A model generated the notes under the pieces. It did no database searches, had not been told where the DNA came from, and saw only the letters and a program-made list of their open reading frames with translations. The position numbers and the translations under genes are program-made. 64,000 bases of DNA from Pictodentalium vernedei (lineage: Eukaryota > Mollusca > Scaphopoda > Dentaliida > Dentaliidae). The DNA is taken from assembly GCA_031216915.1 (NCBI GenBank), contig CM062296.1, forward strand, positions 64,002,367 to 64,066,366, given 5' to 3'. Shown one piece after another: positions 9,803 to 20,651 of the stretch (position 1 is the stretch's first letter; every line of letters starts with the position of its first letter).

Positions 9803-10121
9803 TACAGTTAAAACTAGAAGTCCTGTCCTGAAATGCGCACAAATAGCACGTTAATCTTCGCGCTAATGTACGCGTTATGGCCATAGTAAAGCTATCAAAT
9901 TCTGTACATATGGCCTGTGCACAAGCAATGTTTCAGCCAATGGACCTCCGGGTAACCCGGAGGTCCATTGGCAGAAACACTGCATGTGTTTGCTATATTT
10001 AACCAGGAGAACCTGCCGTGCTTTGGATGCCATTCGATATGGCAATTGCGCGCAATTCCAACGCGCAATTAAGCCTAGATAAGCGCACTATTCGTGACAG
10101 GACTTCTAGTTTTAACTGTAC
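9803..10121. mobile_element. TA-flanked foldback MITE (family CAGTTAAAACTAG), copy 1
   Basis: Ends are inverted repeats (CAGTTAAAACTAGAAG and complement) flanked by TA. In the middle is a perfect hairpin centred on CCGGGTAACCCGG (about 9945-9978). The host sequence on both sides is itself an inverted repeat (AAATTTATTCTAC / GTAGAATAAATTT), so the MITE sits at the centre of another foldback. Other copies: 14993-15304, 25054-25682 and 25097-25424. TA duplication suggests mobilisation by a Tc1/mariner-type transposase. Confidence 0.8.
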
Positions 10122-10131
10122 TCGTAGAATT

Positions 10132-10178
10132 AAGAATGAAACCGACTTGCCAGAGGCTTATCGGTTTCATTCTTAATC
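10132..10178. repeat. Short hairpin next to MITE
   Basis: AAGAATGAAACCGA is followed after a 15-base loop by its complement TCGGTTTCATTCTT. Confidence 0.7.
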
Positions 10179-10187
10179 CTACTCGTA

Positions 10188-10388
10188 GAATAAATTTTTC
10201 ACTTAAAAACGCTATATTTACACTTTTGGGGAATGAGTTCCACACAGTGGGCGCAGCCACAGATGATGCTCTGTTGCCTGCAGTTTTCAGCTTCTCTCTT
10301 GGCTGTGAAAGCAAAATTTCATAGCTGGATCTTAGGGATTTGGAAGGTTCATAACAATTCACAAGTTCAGCAGTCCTGGTAATTCATC
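10188..10388 (-). pseudogene. Non-LTR retrotransposon fragment, C-terminal end of the RT ORF
   Basis: The minus-strand translation (ELVNCYEPSKSLRSS, then GNRASSVAAPTVWNSFP) fits the conserved C-terminal tail of CR1/L2/Jockey-like ORF2 proteins, whose pattern is Y-x-P-S-x-x-L-R-S-S ... G-x-R-x-F-S-x-A-A-P-x-x-W-N-x-L-P. No RT palm motifs are nearby and the frame does not continue upstream, so this is a short 5'-truncated remnant. Confidence 0.7.
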
Positions 10389-10511
10389 CTTGTTTCCTCG
10401 GCAAATTGCTGTGGAAAACTGGTGCTACTACGGCAATTGCTGTGAAGCCTGTTTGATTGTGTAAAAATGATCAGGGGTCAGAGCACAGTCTCAATTACCA
10501 TATATATGTAG

Positions 10512-11114
10512 TACCGTATTTACTCTATGTATTGGGACAGCTAAAAATAATTATTTTCACAGATGTCCCAATTCTTATAAAATGGAAAAAAAACACCCTG
10601 GTCTTGTTTAGATGCTGAATAAAGTTGTCTGTGATTCGTTTTCCATCACTATTATGAAAATCCCCTTCCAACTGTTTTTATATTTTCATTTTTTGCTTCC
10701 AAAACATAGCTTATGACCCCTCATTGGAACGAGTGCATTGCACTCATTCCAATGAGGGGGTCATAAGCTATGTTTTGGAAGTAAAAAAAAAATGAAATGT
10801 TTTAGTTACACAAGAATTTTCTTTCAAGAGTCATCTCCTACTAGCGTTAGGTAAAGTGTTGAAGACTGTCACAATGTAATATTAAATAGCCAGGACTGTA
10901 AATATTAAAAACTTAGAAATAGATTGAAATAAAAACAACAAAAATCAGTATGTATTACCAATATTTTATAGTTTAAAGTTTTCAGGTGACTGGGCCAACC
11001 GGAAACAAGTCTCCTGAGTGTCCCAAACCTTGGAGCATAAAAAAAATATATTTTTCTGAAAAAAATGTGTGTCCCAAATCATAGAGTGTCCCAATACATA
11101 GAGTAAATACGGTA
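10512..11114. mobile_element. MITE with 28-bp TIRs, copy 1
   Basis: The terminal inverted repeats are perfect: TACCGTATTTACTCTATGTA... at 10512 and its complement ending at 11114. They are flanked by TA, consistent with TA target duplication. A long palindrome occupies 10687-10793. There is no coding capacity. A second copy is at 11855-12517. Confidence 0.85.
10687..10793. repeat. Long palindrome (hairpin module type 1)
   Basis: Near-perfect inverted repeat with arms of about 50 bp (CATAGCTTATGACCCCTCAT and complement). Related palindromes at 12032-12133, 32082-32184 and 48901-49003 share the core but differ at paired positions. Confidence 0.85.
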
Positions 11115-11298
11115 TGCGGTGAAGTGAAAAACTTTCAAGTAACTTTAACATGTGAAAGTAGTTCGAGATACATGTGTATATGATCACAATCAATGTGCAG
11201 AATCATTCACTCAATTAGATCATGCCAATATCATGAACAATGCGAATGCTGGGAAAAAATCTTAGAAGAAAGCAGGCGACTTGCTCAATATGTATAGT

Positions 11299-11506
11299 AT
11301 TTATTTATTGGTGTTTAAGGTCACATATCTCTGCACAATGGCTAACCATGACCGTGACAGTTTTACGGTGGAGGAAGCCGGAGTACCCAGAGAGAACCAC
11401 CAAGCAACAGCGAGCAACTGTCAGCTCCCCAACATACCAACTCCACACAAGCAGGGTTAGCATTGGTTGAAGACAGGTGTACCATCGACGTGCAGTTCAA
11501 CAAGTG
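11299..11506 (-). mobile_element. 5'-truncated tRNA-derived SINE
   Basis: Matches 50940-51170 of the complete SINE: an ATTT-rich tail at the left, then GGTGTTTAAGGTCACAT and GGAGGAAGCCGGAGTACC. The tRNA-like head is missing. No clear target duplication is seen. Confidence 0.7.
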
Positions 11507-11854
11507 TGTTGCCAACAGTTTCTGATTCTTAATTACTAAAGTCAAATGCATCCAATTTCAGCGTGTTTGACAACAGAACCATGTGAAGCCAAACACACAA
11601 AACTTTTAGCGTATCTTTGAAAATAAACAAATCACTTTTTATCACTGAAACTGACGATGAGGGGAAAATATTTTTGCCAAAATGCAAGATACACTCTTCC
11701 AATTTCACAGCGTTTTGACCCAATCAATTCAATACTGTTACCTTCCTGAGCGGGACATTTAGCACTTGGACAATTTGCATATCCCGAATCAGAATACACA
11801 AAGAATTTTTATTTATTTTTTTTATTTGTTCTAGTTGAACTCCTAGCACTCTGG

Positions 11855-12517
11855 TAGTGTTTACTCTATGTATTGGGCCAGCTAAAAAAAAATATTTTCA
11901 CAGATGTCCCACATCTTAGAAAATGGGGAAAAAACACAACCTGGTCTTATTTTGATGCTGAATCAAGTTGTGTGTGATTCGTTTTCCGTCACTATATACG
12001 AAAATCACCATCCAATTTTTTTTTAGATTTTCATTTTTTGCTTCCAAAACATAGCTTATGCCCCTCATTGGAACGTGCGCATTGCGCTCATTCTAATGAG
12101 GGGTTATAAGCTATGTTTTGGAAGCAAAAAATGAAAATTTTTAGTTACACAAGAATTCTGTTTATGAGTGTCATCTGCCACTAGTATTCGGTAAAGGGTT
12201 GAAGACTGTCACAATGTAATATTAAATAGTCTTCCTCATGTCAGTCTGGACTGTAAATATTAAAACTTAGGAACAGATTTAAATAAAAACAACACAAACC
12301 AGTATGTATTATCAATTTTTTATTGTTTAAAAAGGAAAATTAAACACAAACTTAGCTTTAATATTGAGCATTTTGCACCATTTTCAGGTGACTGGGCCAA
12401 CTGGAAACAAGTCTCCTGAGTGTCCTAAACATTGGAGCATAAAAAAAAAAATATTTTTCTGGAAAAAATGTGTGTCCCAAATTATAGAGTGTCCCAATAT
12501 ATAGAGTAAATACGGTA
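11855..12517. mobile_element. MITE with TACCGTATTTACTC ends, copy 2
   Basis: Same family as 10512-11114 with a degraded left end (TAGTGTTTACTC) and an intact right end. It contains the hairpin at 12032-12133. Its sequence after the hairpin (GAAAATTTTTAGTTACACAAG) is a useful uninterrupted comparison for the insertion site of DIRS B. Confidence 0.8.
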
Positions 12518-12574
12518 TTTCAAGTTTTCTGTCACTGACACTATATTGCCCATCCGGCATGAAAAATTTAACAA

Positions 12575-12720
12575 ATTGTATCTTGTTTGACAGAGCTTAA
12601 TGAGCTCAAACAAGATATAATTTTTTTTAATTCTCAGTTGCATTGTGGGAAACATTTGTAACTAACAACATTGGTATTTTGACATCAGAGTGCAGAGGGT
12701 TAAAGTAAAAAACGAAATAA
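12575..12720. repeat. Degraded hairpin repeat related to 27544-27974
   Basis: Contains ATCTTGTTTGACAGAGCT and a near complement (AGCTCAAACAAGATATAAT), as at 27672-27726. It is followed by sequence (GACATCAGAG.GCAGAGGGTTAA) also found near 14740-14765. Confidence 0.55.
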
Positions 12721-12995
12721 TTATTTTGTTGTCCTTCAGCTATGTTTTTTTTTTGTTATCTTTTTCACTTGCAAGTAATGTTGTACATGCTCATCTGAGT
12801 CAACATTGCCTCAGTTCATCTGTTGCAATTAAATTTAGTGTTCAAGTGTTCAAAATATACAAAATGTACAAAATATACAAAATATACAAACAGATAATTT
12901 GTTTCACTTTTTTATTTCATCAAATGTATTCACCCTCTTATTAATAACAATCCACTGCGTATTCCAGGTCCTTCTTAAACATTTCCAGGTCTTAA

Positions 12996-13229
12996 ACTGG
13001 AAATCCGGATAAGAAAATGCGTACAGAATCAACAAGAAATAAAAATACGTTGCCTGATAGCTCTTTTTGGAACCCAAAAGTAGGTTCTGTAGAGTTCCCA
13101 GACATCAAATACACCGAACCTGTTTTAAGGTTCCATGAATTTCTGAAATCTGCATGGCTAAAACTGCACCATTATCGTGATTCAATTCCTGCAGAAAAAC
13201 AGCATGCCCTTTGTACAATTCTATACTAG
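12996..13229 (+). CDS. Unidentified open frame, possible terminal exon
   Basis: A plus-strand frame open from 12996 with ATG at 13017 encodes about 70 residues of ordinary amino-acid composition (WNPKVGSVEFPDIKYTEP, then HEFLKSAWLKLHHYRD). It ends TAG, with AATAAA four bases after the stop. A possible splice acceptor (ACATTTCCAG) precedes it at about 12987. I recognise no family. It could be a last exon of an antisense gene, a processed fragment or chance; the composition and the close poly(A) signal are the only support. Confidence 0.3.
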   Translation, partial: TGNPDKKMRTESTRNKNTLPDSSFWNPKVGSVEFPDIKYTEPVLRFHEFLKSAWLKLHHYRDSIPAEKQHALCTILY

Positions 13230-13243
13230 TAAATAAAGATCAT

Positions 13244-13636
13244 TAGGCCCCACAAAGTAGATTTTCTGTTTCTCAGGCCGCCACTTTTTGTAAAATTGCA
13301 TGCGGGCGGCGTTTTTTTATTTTTTTTTAATTATTTCTTTGCCAGCAAAAGTTTATGTTCTTGGTTTGCTTTAGGCCTCATAATCTACATAATAGTATGG
13401 GTGTATTTTGTCCTTTGAGTGCAAGAAGGCTTTGCAATGCTAAAGCATTGCAAAGCCTTGTTGCATTAAAGGGACAAATTTATCAATTTTATTAACTTGG
13501 GTAAAATATTAGGCATAAACCGTTTTTTTTTAAAATTTTTTTTAAGTTTGCATTGGTTATCAAAAGAGAGCAAGCAGCAGACAAAAGGAGCACGCGGGAG
13601 TGCCTGAGAAACAGATTATTAATTTTTTGAGACCTT
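13244..13636. mobile_element. Foldback element (GGCC...CAGTTTCTCAGGCC ends), copy 1
   Basis: About 400 bp, with inverted ends (CACAAAGTAGAT...TTTCTCAGGCC and GCCTGAGAAACAGAT) and a central hairpin (TGCAAGAAGGCTTTGCAATG and complement, about 13415-13480). Other copies are at 15323-15726 (same orientation) and 30868-31268 (inverted). No coding capacity. Confidence 0.8.
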
Positions 13637-13699
13637 AACATCATTCCTAACCTCTACTGGGATACATGTAAATGTAATGGCCGACGAAAATAGAAATTA

Positions 13700-14340
13700 A
13701 AATTCAACTTGAAAAGTATTTATAATTGTTCATAACAGCACAAGAAACACTTGCAAACATTCATCATGTGGACCACCGGGTACAACCTGGTGGTCCATGT
13801 GATGGTGATTTTCAAGTGCTTCTTGTGTTTTGGTCTCAGAAATTGTAAATAATTACTAAGTGAAAAATCTATCCCACAGCGATTTAGTAGTAATCCACCC
13901 TCCACGTACTGTAGTCTCAATATTTTCCTTATGTGTGATCAGTTCAGTTTTTGATTTCACTACTGATCTCACTAATAGCACATTACATTTTGCCTTGCAC
14001 ATCACAAACGCTATTGTGTATTTCAGACTACTTCATTTTTCTGCATTGAGGAGCAGGTTAACAAACGAGCATTTTCTGCACTAGTTTCAACTGTATGGTA
14101 CATGTATGTGGATGCTGGATTACTACTAAATCGCCGTGGGATACATTTTTCACCTCATAATTATTTACAATTTCCGAGGACAAAAATCAAGAAGCACTTG
14201 CAAACCCGTTGGTCCATGTAATGAAAGTTTGCAAGTGTTTCTTGTGCTATTATATAGACAATTATAAATACTTTTTGTGTGGGAACTATATGGCGCTGCG
14301 ATTAAGTAGTAATCCACTCTCTTCATTCTGTATATACAGT
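13700..14340. repeat. Two diverged foldback repeats with GGACCACC-type hairpins
   Basis: Copy 1 (about 13700-13900) has a perfect hairpin at 13768-13796 (GGACCACCGGGT...). Copy 2 (about 14130-14310) shares its flanks (GCACAAGAAACACTTGCAAAC and complement, ATTTAGTAGTAATCCA) but has lost much of the hairpin. No ORF of note lies between them. Confidence 0.6.
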
Positions 14341-14779
14341 TAATTTTTTATATCTATTTACATCATTACATGTACATGTATCCCAGGAGAAGTTATGATG
14401 TTAATGATCTCTATTTACGAGTATAAAATTGTACAGAGTTGTGCACTCTGTTTTCCTACAGAAATTGGGTTACGCAAATGATGCAGTTTAACAGGGACAA
14501 AATGCACTTAGTCTGTGCACCATTGCTTCAAAATAGTGCACAATACAGTGACAGGACTTCTGGTTTTAACTGTATTATCAATCTTTTCTTCTTTAGAAGG
14601 GCAAAATGACGTCGAAATATCAAAATTTTGAGATGCAATTTTCTTCCTCTAATTCAAAATTATTCTGTCAAACAAGACTGAAGTGGTTAAATCCTGGTTG
14701 CACTATGGAAAACATTTGCTGTTTGAAATTTCATTATCTTGACATCAGAGCAGAGGGTTAATTAACTATTTTTCACAAG

Positions 14780-14812
14780 ATATGTGGCTATTCAATTAAC
14801 AGGGTTCTACCG
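14780..14812. repeat. Terminal fragment of the CAGTAGAACCCTGTTAATT MITE
   Basis: ATTCAATTAACAGGGTTCTAC is the reverse of the left end of the element at 27544. Its other end is not preserved. It lies 17 bp from the PLGRKT exon. Confidence 0.55.
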
Positions 14813-14828
14813 TACATGAGATTCTTAC

Positions 14829-14938
14829 CTTGCATTCTGTTGATTTTGGTCCCATAAGCCAAATCATATTGATAGCCAAAAATAAATGTCAGTGGTAAGA
14901 GTGGTACCAATGGTCCTGGTGACTTCCTCCTCAGAAAG
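14829..14938 (-). CDS. PLGRKT: PLGRKT exon (second transmembrane region)
   Basis: A 110-bp minus-strand exon, preceded by a splice acceptor (ATTTAG at 14939-14944) and followed by a donor (GTAAGA at 14828-14823). It supplies one base to complete a Gly codon and then encodes FLRRKSPGPLVPLLPLTFIF and GYQYDLAYGTKINRMQ. This matches the second half of PLGRKT, the plasminogen receptor with C-terminal lysine: the hydrophobic PVVPL-type helix and the conserved YQYDLGYGT motif. The phase joins exactly to the exon at 30593-30723. PLGRKT is an integral membrane protein that binds plasminogen through its C-terminal Lys. The last exon, with that Lys, is not found and should lie beyond the low-coordinate end. 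Confidence 0.88.
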
Positions 14939-14992
14939 CTAAATTTTGATTAAAAAAAAAATTAATTTTTTACCGTATATTTCTCAGCAAAT

Positions 14993-15304
14993 TACAGTTA
15001 AAAAAAGAAGTCCTGTCACGAACTGTGCGCTTATCTAGGCTTAACTGCGCGTAGGAATTGCGCACCACTGCCATATCGAATGGCACCCAAAGCATGGTAG
15101 GTTCTCTTTGTTACCCACAGCAAACACAAGCAATGTTCCTGCCAATGGACCTCCGGGTTACCCAGAGGTCCATTGGCTGAAACTTTGCTTGTGCACAGGC
15201 CGTATGTGCAGAATTTGATAGCCTTACCATCGTCATAACGCGTAGATTAATGCGCAAATCGATGTACTAGTTGTGCGCATTTCAGGACTTCTAGTTTTAA
15301 CTGT
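14993..15304. mobile_element. TA-flanked foldback MITE (family CAGTTAAAACTAG), copy 2
   Basis: Reverse orientation to copy 1. The central hairpin (GGACCTCCGGGTTACCCAGAG) is at 15145-15175. The left TIR has point changes, the right TIR (TTCTAGTTTTAACTGTA) is intact. It lies 55 bp from the PLGRKT exon, inside the intron. Confidence 0.78.
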
Positions 15305-15322
15305 ACATGTAACTAATTATAA

Positions 15323-15726
15323 GGCCACACAAAGTAGATCTTCAGTTTCTCAGGCCATTATTTGTGAAATTGCATGCAGGCAGGCGTTTTTTTATTTTAT
15401 TTTTTATTTCAGTAATTACTTCTTTGCCATCAAACATTCATGTTCTTGGTTCAAGTTTTAGGCCTCATAATCTACAGAATAGCATGGGTGGTGGTGTATT
15501 TCATCCCTTGAGTGCAAGAAGGCTTTGCAATGCTAAAGCATTGCAAAGCCTTCTTGCACTCAAGGGACAAATTCATCAATTTTTTTTAACTTGGGTAAAA
15601 TATCAGACATAAACCATTTAATTTTTATTTTTTTAAGTTTAAATTGGTTATAAAAAGAGAGCATGCGGCTGCCAAAAGGACCATATGGGAGGGCCTGAGA
15701 AACAGATTTTTTTATTTTTTTAGGCC
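15323..15726. mobile_element. Foldback element (GGCC...CTCAGGCC), copy 2
   Basis: Complete copy with a perfect central palindrome at about 15505-15572 (GAGTGCAAGAAGGCTTTGCA and complement) and GGCC at both extremes. Confidence 0.82.
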
Positions 15727-16478
15727 TAAACTTCACAATTTGAACCATAAAAAGTCATTTCTGATTGGACCTGTGAGGATTTGATTTTTCAGATTCAGTC
15801 TCGGTTCGGTTTCAGGAAAAAACCTCGGTTTCGGTTTGGTTTATCTACAGTAGTACTCAAACGACTAGTCGATGTCGACTCTGGGCAAACCAGTAGTCGA
15901 CTCTCAATTGTGCAGTCGACTAGTCGGAGGAGTTCAAGCTTTTAGGTAAATAGTATCCCTTCTGTGCCACTGTCAGACAGTTTGAACAGCAATATTGGGC
16001 AATCAATGTATACATCTATTGCCATCTAATGGTAGTGACAGTAGTTTGTATTAACTGGTACTAGAGGAGTGCTGAATTATTTTGGGCTATCAGGATATGT
16101 TATTAATTTGCCTTGTTGCAATTTATGGGAGAGTGCCTATAGGCACAATGGCTAATCATGACCACAACATGAGTATCAACTCAAGACCAGAGGTGAATTA
16201 GTAAGCCATGTTGCCCATTTTAGAAAGGGTTGGTGACTGGGTCCTATTTTTCCAGTAAAACAGAGCCTGTTTACTGCAGTGAACAGGCAATGCTTCACTT
16301 CCAGGTGTTCCCGCGAGAATCTCTTCTCAGTATTTCCTTCTTTGGAAATTTTACTTCTCTCTGCCGACATCCTGCAGGGCTAAGCTTGTGAAGAGAGTAC
16401 AATTGGGGGAGGGGAGGGGGGGGGGGGGGGGGGGTCAGAGGGCACTATACTTGTACTGATGGCAGGGGAAACAAAAAA
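15727..16478. other. Intronic sequence with small repeat remnants and a G-run
   Basis: 15854-15935 has repeated GTCGACTA-type motifs resembling the ends of the hAT-like element at 25873. 16143-16195 is a short SINE-derived scrap (GCACAATGGCTAATCATGACC). A long G-run lies at 16408-16434. No gene is seen. Confidence 0.5.
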
Positions 16479-18306
16479 AAATGAAAGTGTCAATGACACT
16501 GTAGCTCAACTTGTCAAGACAAAGACATGTACATGTATAGTATGTGACACAGCAATGACAAACATCTAGGTAATGACCTGATAACAAAGGTACATATAAA
16601 GTATTGTAACGGTCTGTACATAAATACTGAGCGTTGCCTGTAACAAATGTATAGGTAAAGTATTGTAAAGGTGGGTGACAGTCAGATGCTAAACTAGAAA
16701 AAATCATTGAGTCCCACAGTGGGTCTGACTGAACCCCAAAATATTTGTTCTCATAGCACAGTGATAACAAAGGCACCCCAAAACACACTCATTCCTGTCC
16801 CAAGGTGAAAACAAAGGTACCCAAAAAGTTTCGTGAAGATCAGTTCACAAATATGAGCTGTGCAGAAGTTGTGACAAAAAACTGATTGGACCAAATTTCG
16901 GTACAAAATGGCCACTGGCAGCCATCTTGAATTTTGGGCCGCGCCCAGAAACACTCGTTCTCGTCCCAAGGTGATAACAAAGGTACCCAAGAAGTTTTGT
17001 GAAGATCGGTTCATAAATACAGCCTCTAGCCCGAGCTGTATTGACATGTGCACTTACAGAGTATAAGTAGCACTGAATAAATCAAAGTTCATCTAATTTG
17101 CATAATTTCTGCACGAGAAAAAAACCCGTACTATATGTGATGTATTCCATGTTACTAAACATTCATACAAAAATTTATTCAAATCAGAACTTTCATACAG
17201 AAGTTCTGTACAAAAGACTGATTGCACTAATTTTGGTACAAAATGGCTGCTGGTGGCTATCTTGAAATTCGGACCACACCCAAAAACACTCGTTCTCATC
17301 CCACGGTAATAACAAAGGTACCCAAGAAGTTTCGTAAAGATCGGTTCATAAATATGGCATCTAGCCTGAGCCGTATAGAAGTACAGTACAAAAAAACTGA
17401 TTAGACCTAATTTCAATACAAAATGGCCACTGGCAGCCATCTTGAATTTTGGACCGCACCCTGAAACACTCGTTCTCGTCCCAAGGTGATAACAAAGGTA
17501 CCCAAGACGTTTCGCAAAGATCGGTTCATAAATACAGACTCTAGCCCGAGCCGTATTGACACGTGTACTTACTGTGTGTAAGCAGCACTGAAAAAATCAA
17601 AGTTCATCTAATTTGCATAATTTCTGCACGAGAAAAAAACCCGTATTATATGTGATGTATCCCATGGTACTAAACATTCACACACAAAATTATTCAAATC
17701 AGCGCTTTCATATGGAAGTTCTGTGCAAAAATCTGATTGCACCAAATTTCGTACAAAATGGCTGCCATCGGCCATCTTGAATTTTGGACCAACCCCAAAA
17801 CACTCGTTCTCATCCCACGGTGATAACAAAGGTACCCAAGAAGTTTCGTAAAGATCGGTTCATAAATACGGCCTCTAGCCCGAGCCGTATTGGCATTTGC
17901 ACTTACAGTGCTGAAAGTAACACCAGAAAACATCAAAGTTAGTCTAATTTGCATAATTTACGCACGAGAAAAAAACCCGTATTATATGTGATGTATCCCA
18001 TGGTACTAAACATTCATACAAAAAATTATTCAAATCAGACTTTTCATATGGAAGTTCTGTACAAAAAACAGATTTCTGCATCGTCGGTACAAAATGGCAG
18101 CTGGCAGCCATCTTGAATTTCGGACCGCACCCAAAAACACTCGTTCCCGTCCCAGGGTCATAACAAAGGTACACAAGAAGTTTTGTAAAGATCGGTTCAT
18201 AAATACGACCTCTAGCCCGAGCCATAGCCAATTGTTGACGTACGGACAGACGGACGACGGGCCATGACAATAGCTCAAATTTGACTTCGTCAAAGATGAG
18301 CTAAAA
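16479..18306. mobile_element. Pearl/Helentron-like element with ~168-bp (and doubled) tandem core
   Basis: The left end (AAATGAAAGTGTCAATGACA) has a short hairpin, shared with 20652 and 28967. The core carries repeats in which AAGATCGGTTCATAAATA recurs near 16836, 17006, 17339, 17519, 17852 and 18189. It ends in an ACRG-type stretch (GTACGGACAGACGGACGACG) and the hairpin TTGACTTCGTCAA followed by GAGCTAAAA. Tandem core plus ACRG microsatellite plus terminal hairpin is the plan described for bivalve pearl elements; assignment to Helentrons is by analogy. No protein is encoded. Confidence 0.7.
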
Positions 18307-18689
18307 ATTCAGATTGGGGGGGGGGGGGGGGGGAATCCCTGCAAATCGCATGGCTCCTCTACTGGATCCCACAAACTTGATTTTCAGAGTTTGAAACGTC
18401 TGTTGAATTTTGAAATATTAAATTCTCTTCTCTGCATTTTTTTCTTTAGAAATTTCACTTCTCCCAAAAGAGCTCTTGGTTTTCCCTCTTTTTCCGAGAG
18501 GGAGAAGTCACATCTACCTAAAATTCTCTCATAGGCGGGTCCCTGGGAGAATTAAATTTCTTTGACATTGTAAATGTGGAGCAAGTGCCAAGTTCCAGTT
18601 CTGAAACTGTGTTTGATAAAGTGATTAACATTTTACAATGCTTCACCCTTGGTGTTGACAAAGAAAGTACAACCATTGAGGCTGGATTT
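18307..18689. other. No gene recognised; G-run
   Basis: A G-run at 18317-18333 abuts the preceding element. The rest is unassigned AT-rich intron sequence. Confidence 0.5.
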
Positions 18690-18945
18690 TTTAGCTCACA
18701 GATGGGAGCTCAACTTATCACTTGCCGTCCGTCGTTGTCCATCGTCATGAACATTTTTCAAACGACTTCTCCTCTGAAACCACTGGTCAGATTTTCACAA
18801 AATTTCATGTGGATGTTCATTACTATATGGCAATTCATGTTTGTTCAAATAAAATGGCCACGTCCCTTGGGGACTCTGTATGGGACATAACTCTGATAGC
18901 ACTGTACACGTATGAATTATAGAAAAATAGGCCGATGAAATCGTC
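18690..18945. repeat. Inverted terminal portion of a pearl-like element
   Basis: TTAGCTCACAGATGGGAGCT followed by GTCCGTCGTTGTCC is the reverse complement of the ACRG-plus-hairpin end seen in neighbouring elements, so an end in opposite orientation lies here. The AAATTTCATGTGGATGTTCA sequence beyond it is not found elsewhere in the window. Confidence 0.5.
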
Positions 18946-20640
18946 AGATGTGTACCCATACGCGCAACTAGTAGAAAGCTGTATGACGGAGGGCCACCAC
19001 TGATGCCGACATTATGTACGCTATACAAGGTATGGGCACATATAGAAATGGATTGGAGGAGTGTCTAATTTGATGGATAAAGGGTTAATATCTCCGGATC
19101 AAATTATCAGATTTACATAAAAAACTATACAGCACAGCACACCAGTAACCTGAATAAATATATAAAGTAACATGACAATCGGATTGATATTTTTTGAGTT
19201 ATCTCATGCCAAAGGGATTGGAGGAATTTTCAATTTGAAGGATAAAGGGTTAATATCTCGGGATCAAATTATCAGATTAACAACAAAAACTATACAGCTC
19301 AGCACATCAGTAACCTGAACACAATTATAAAGTAACTTGACAATCCAAGCAATATTTTTCAAGTTATCAAATGCCAAAGGGATTGGAGGAATTTTCAATT
19401 TGAAGGATAAAGGGTTAATATCTCAGGATTAAAATAACAGATTTACACCAAAAACTATACAGCTCGGTACATCAGTAACCTGAACACAAATACAAAGTAA
19501 CTTGACAATCCAAGCAATATTTTTCAAGTTATCGAATGCCAAATGGATTTGAGGAATTTTCAATTTGAAGGATAAAGGGTTAATATCTCAGGATTAAATT
19601 ATCAGATTTACACCAAAAACTATACAGCTCGGCACATTAATAACCTGAACACAAATATAAAGTAACTTGACAATCCAAGCAATATTTTTCAAGTTATCGA
19701 ATGCCAAAGGGATTGGAGGAATTTTCAATTTGAAGGATAAAGGGTTAATATCTCAGGATGAAAATAACAGATTTACACCAAAAACTATACAGCTCGGCAC
19801 ATCAGTAACCTGAACACAAATATAAAGTAACTTGACAATCCAAGCAATATTTTTCAAGTTATCGAATGCCAAAGGGATTGGAGAAATTTTCAATTTGAAG
19901 GACAAAGGGTTAATATCTCGGGATCAAATCATCCGATTTACACTAAAAACAATACAGCTCAGCACATCAGTAACCTGAACACAAATAAAAAGCAACTAGG
20001 CAATCCAGGAAATATTTTTCAAGTAATCGAATGCCAAAGGGATTGGAGGAATTTTCAATTTGAAGGATAAAGGGTTAATATCTCAGGATTAAATTAACAG
20101 ATTTACACCCAAAACTATACAGCTCGGCACATTAGTAACCTGAACACAAATATAAAGTAACTTGACAATCCAAACAATATTTTTCAAGTTATCGAATGCC
20201 AAAGGGATTGGAGGAATTTTCAATTTGAAGGATAAAGGGTTAATATCTCAGGACGAAAATAACAGATTTACACCAAAAACTATACAGCTCGGCACATCAG
20301 TAACCTGAACACAAATATAAAGTAACTTGACAATCCAAGCAATATTTTTCAAGTTATCGAATGCCAAAGGGATTGGAGAAATTTTCAATTTGAAGGACAA
20401 AGGGTTAATATCTCGGGATCAAATCATCAGATTTACACCCAAAACTGTACAGCTCGGCACATCAGTAACCTGAACACAAATATAAAGTAACTTGACAATC
20501 CAAGCAATATTTTTCAAGTTATCAAATGCCAAAGAAATGGATATGGACGCCGGACGGACAGACGGACAAAGGATGGACGAATGACGGATAGTCACCCCAG
20601 ATGCCGGCATTATGTGTACCATACATAGTATGGGTACACA
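18946..20640. repeat. 165-bp tandem array with 495-bp higher-order period, plus flanks
   Basis: The landmark GCCAAAGGGATTGGAGGA recurs at exact 165-bp spacing (19046, 19211, 19376, 19541, 19706, 19871, 20036, 20201, 20366, 20531). Variants recur every third unit. Both sides have related sequence (GATGCCGACATTATGTACG at 19000 and GATGCCGGCATTATGTGTAC at 20591), and the right side has an ACRG stretch (GGACGGACAGACGGAC). No coding capacity. Confidence 0.9.
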
Positions 20641-20651
20641 TAAAAATTATT

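Noticed and set aside
9624-9884. Last exon of PLGRKT
   Set aside because: A short stretch (SIEQLRQ) weakly recalls the PLGRKT C-terminus, but the expected preceding segment, the splice phase and the terminal Lys are absent, and the frame starts inside a MITE.
16751-18293. Series of similar minus-strand ORFs (SVFGCGPNFKMA type)
   Set aside because: Also tandem-repeat units read in frame, with frameshifts between units.
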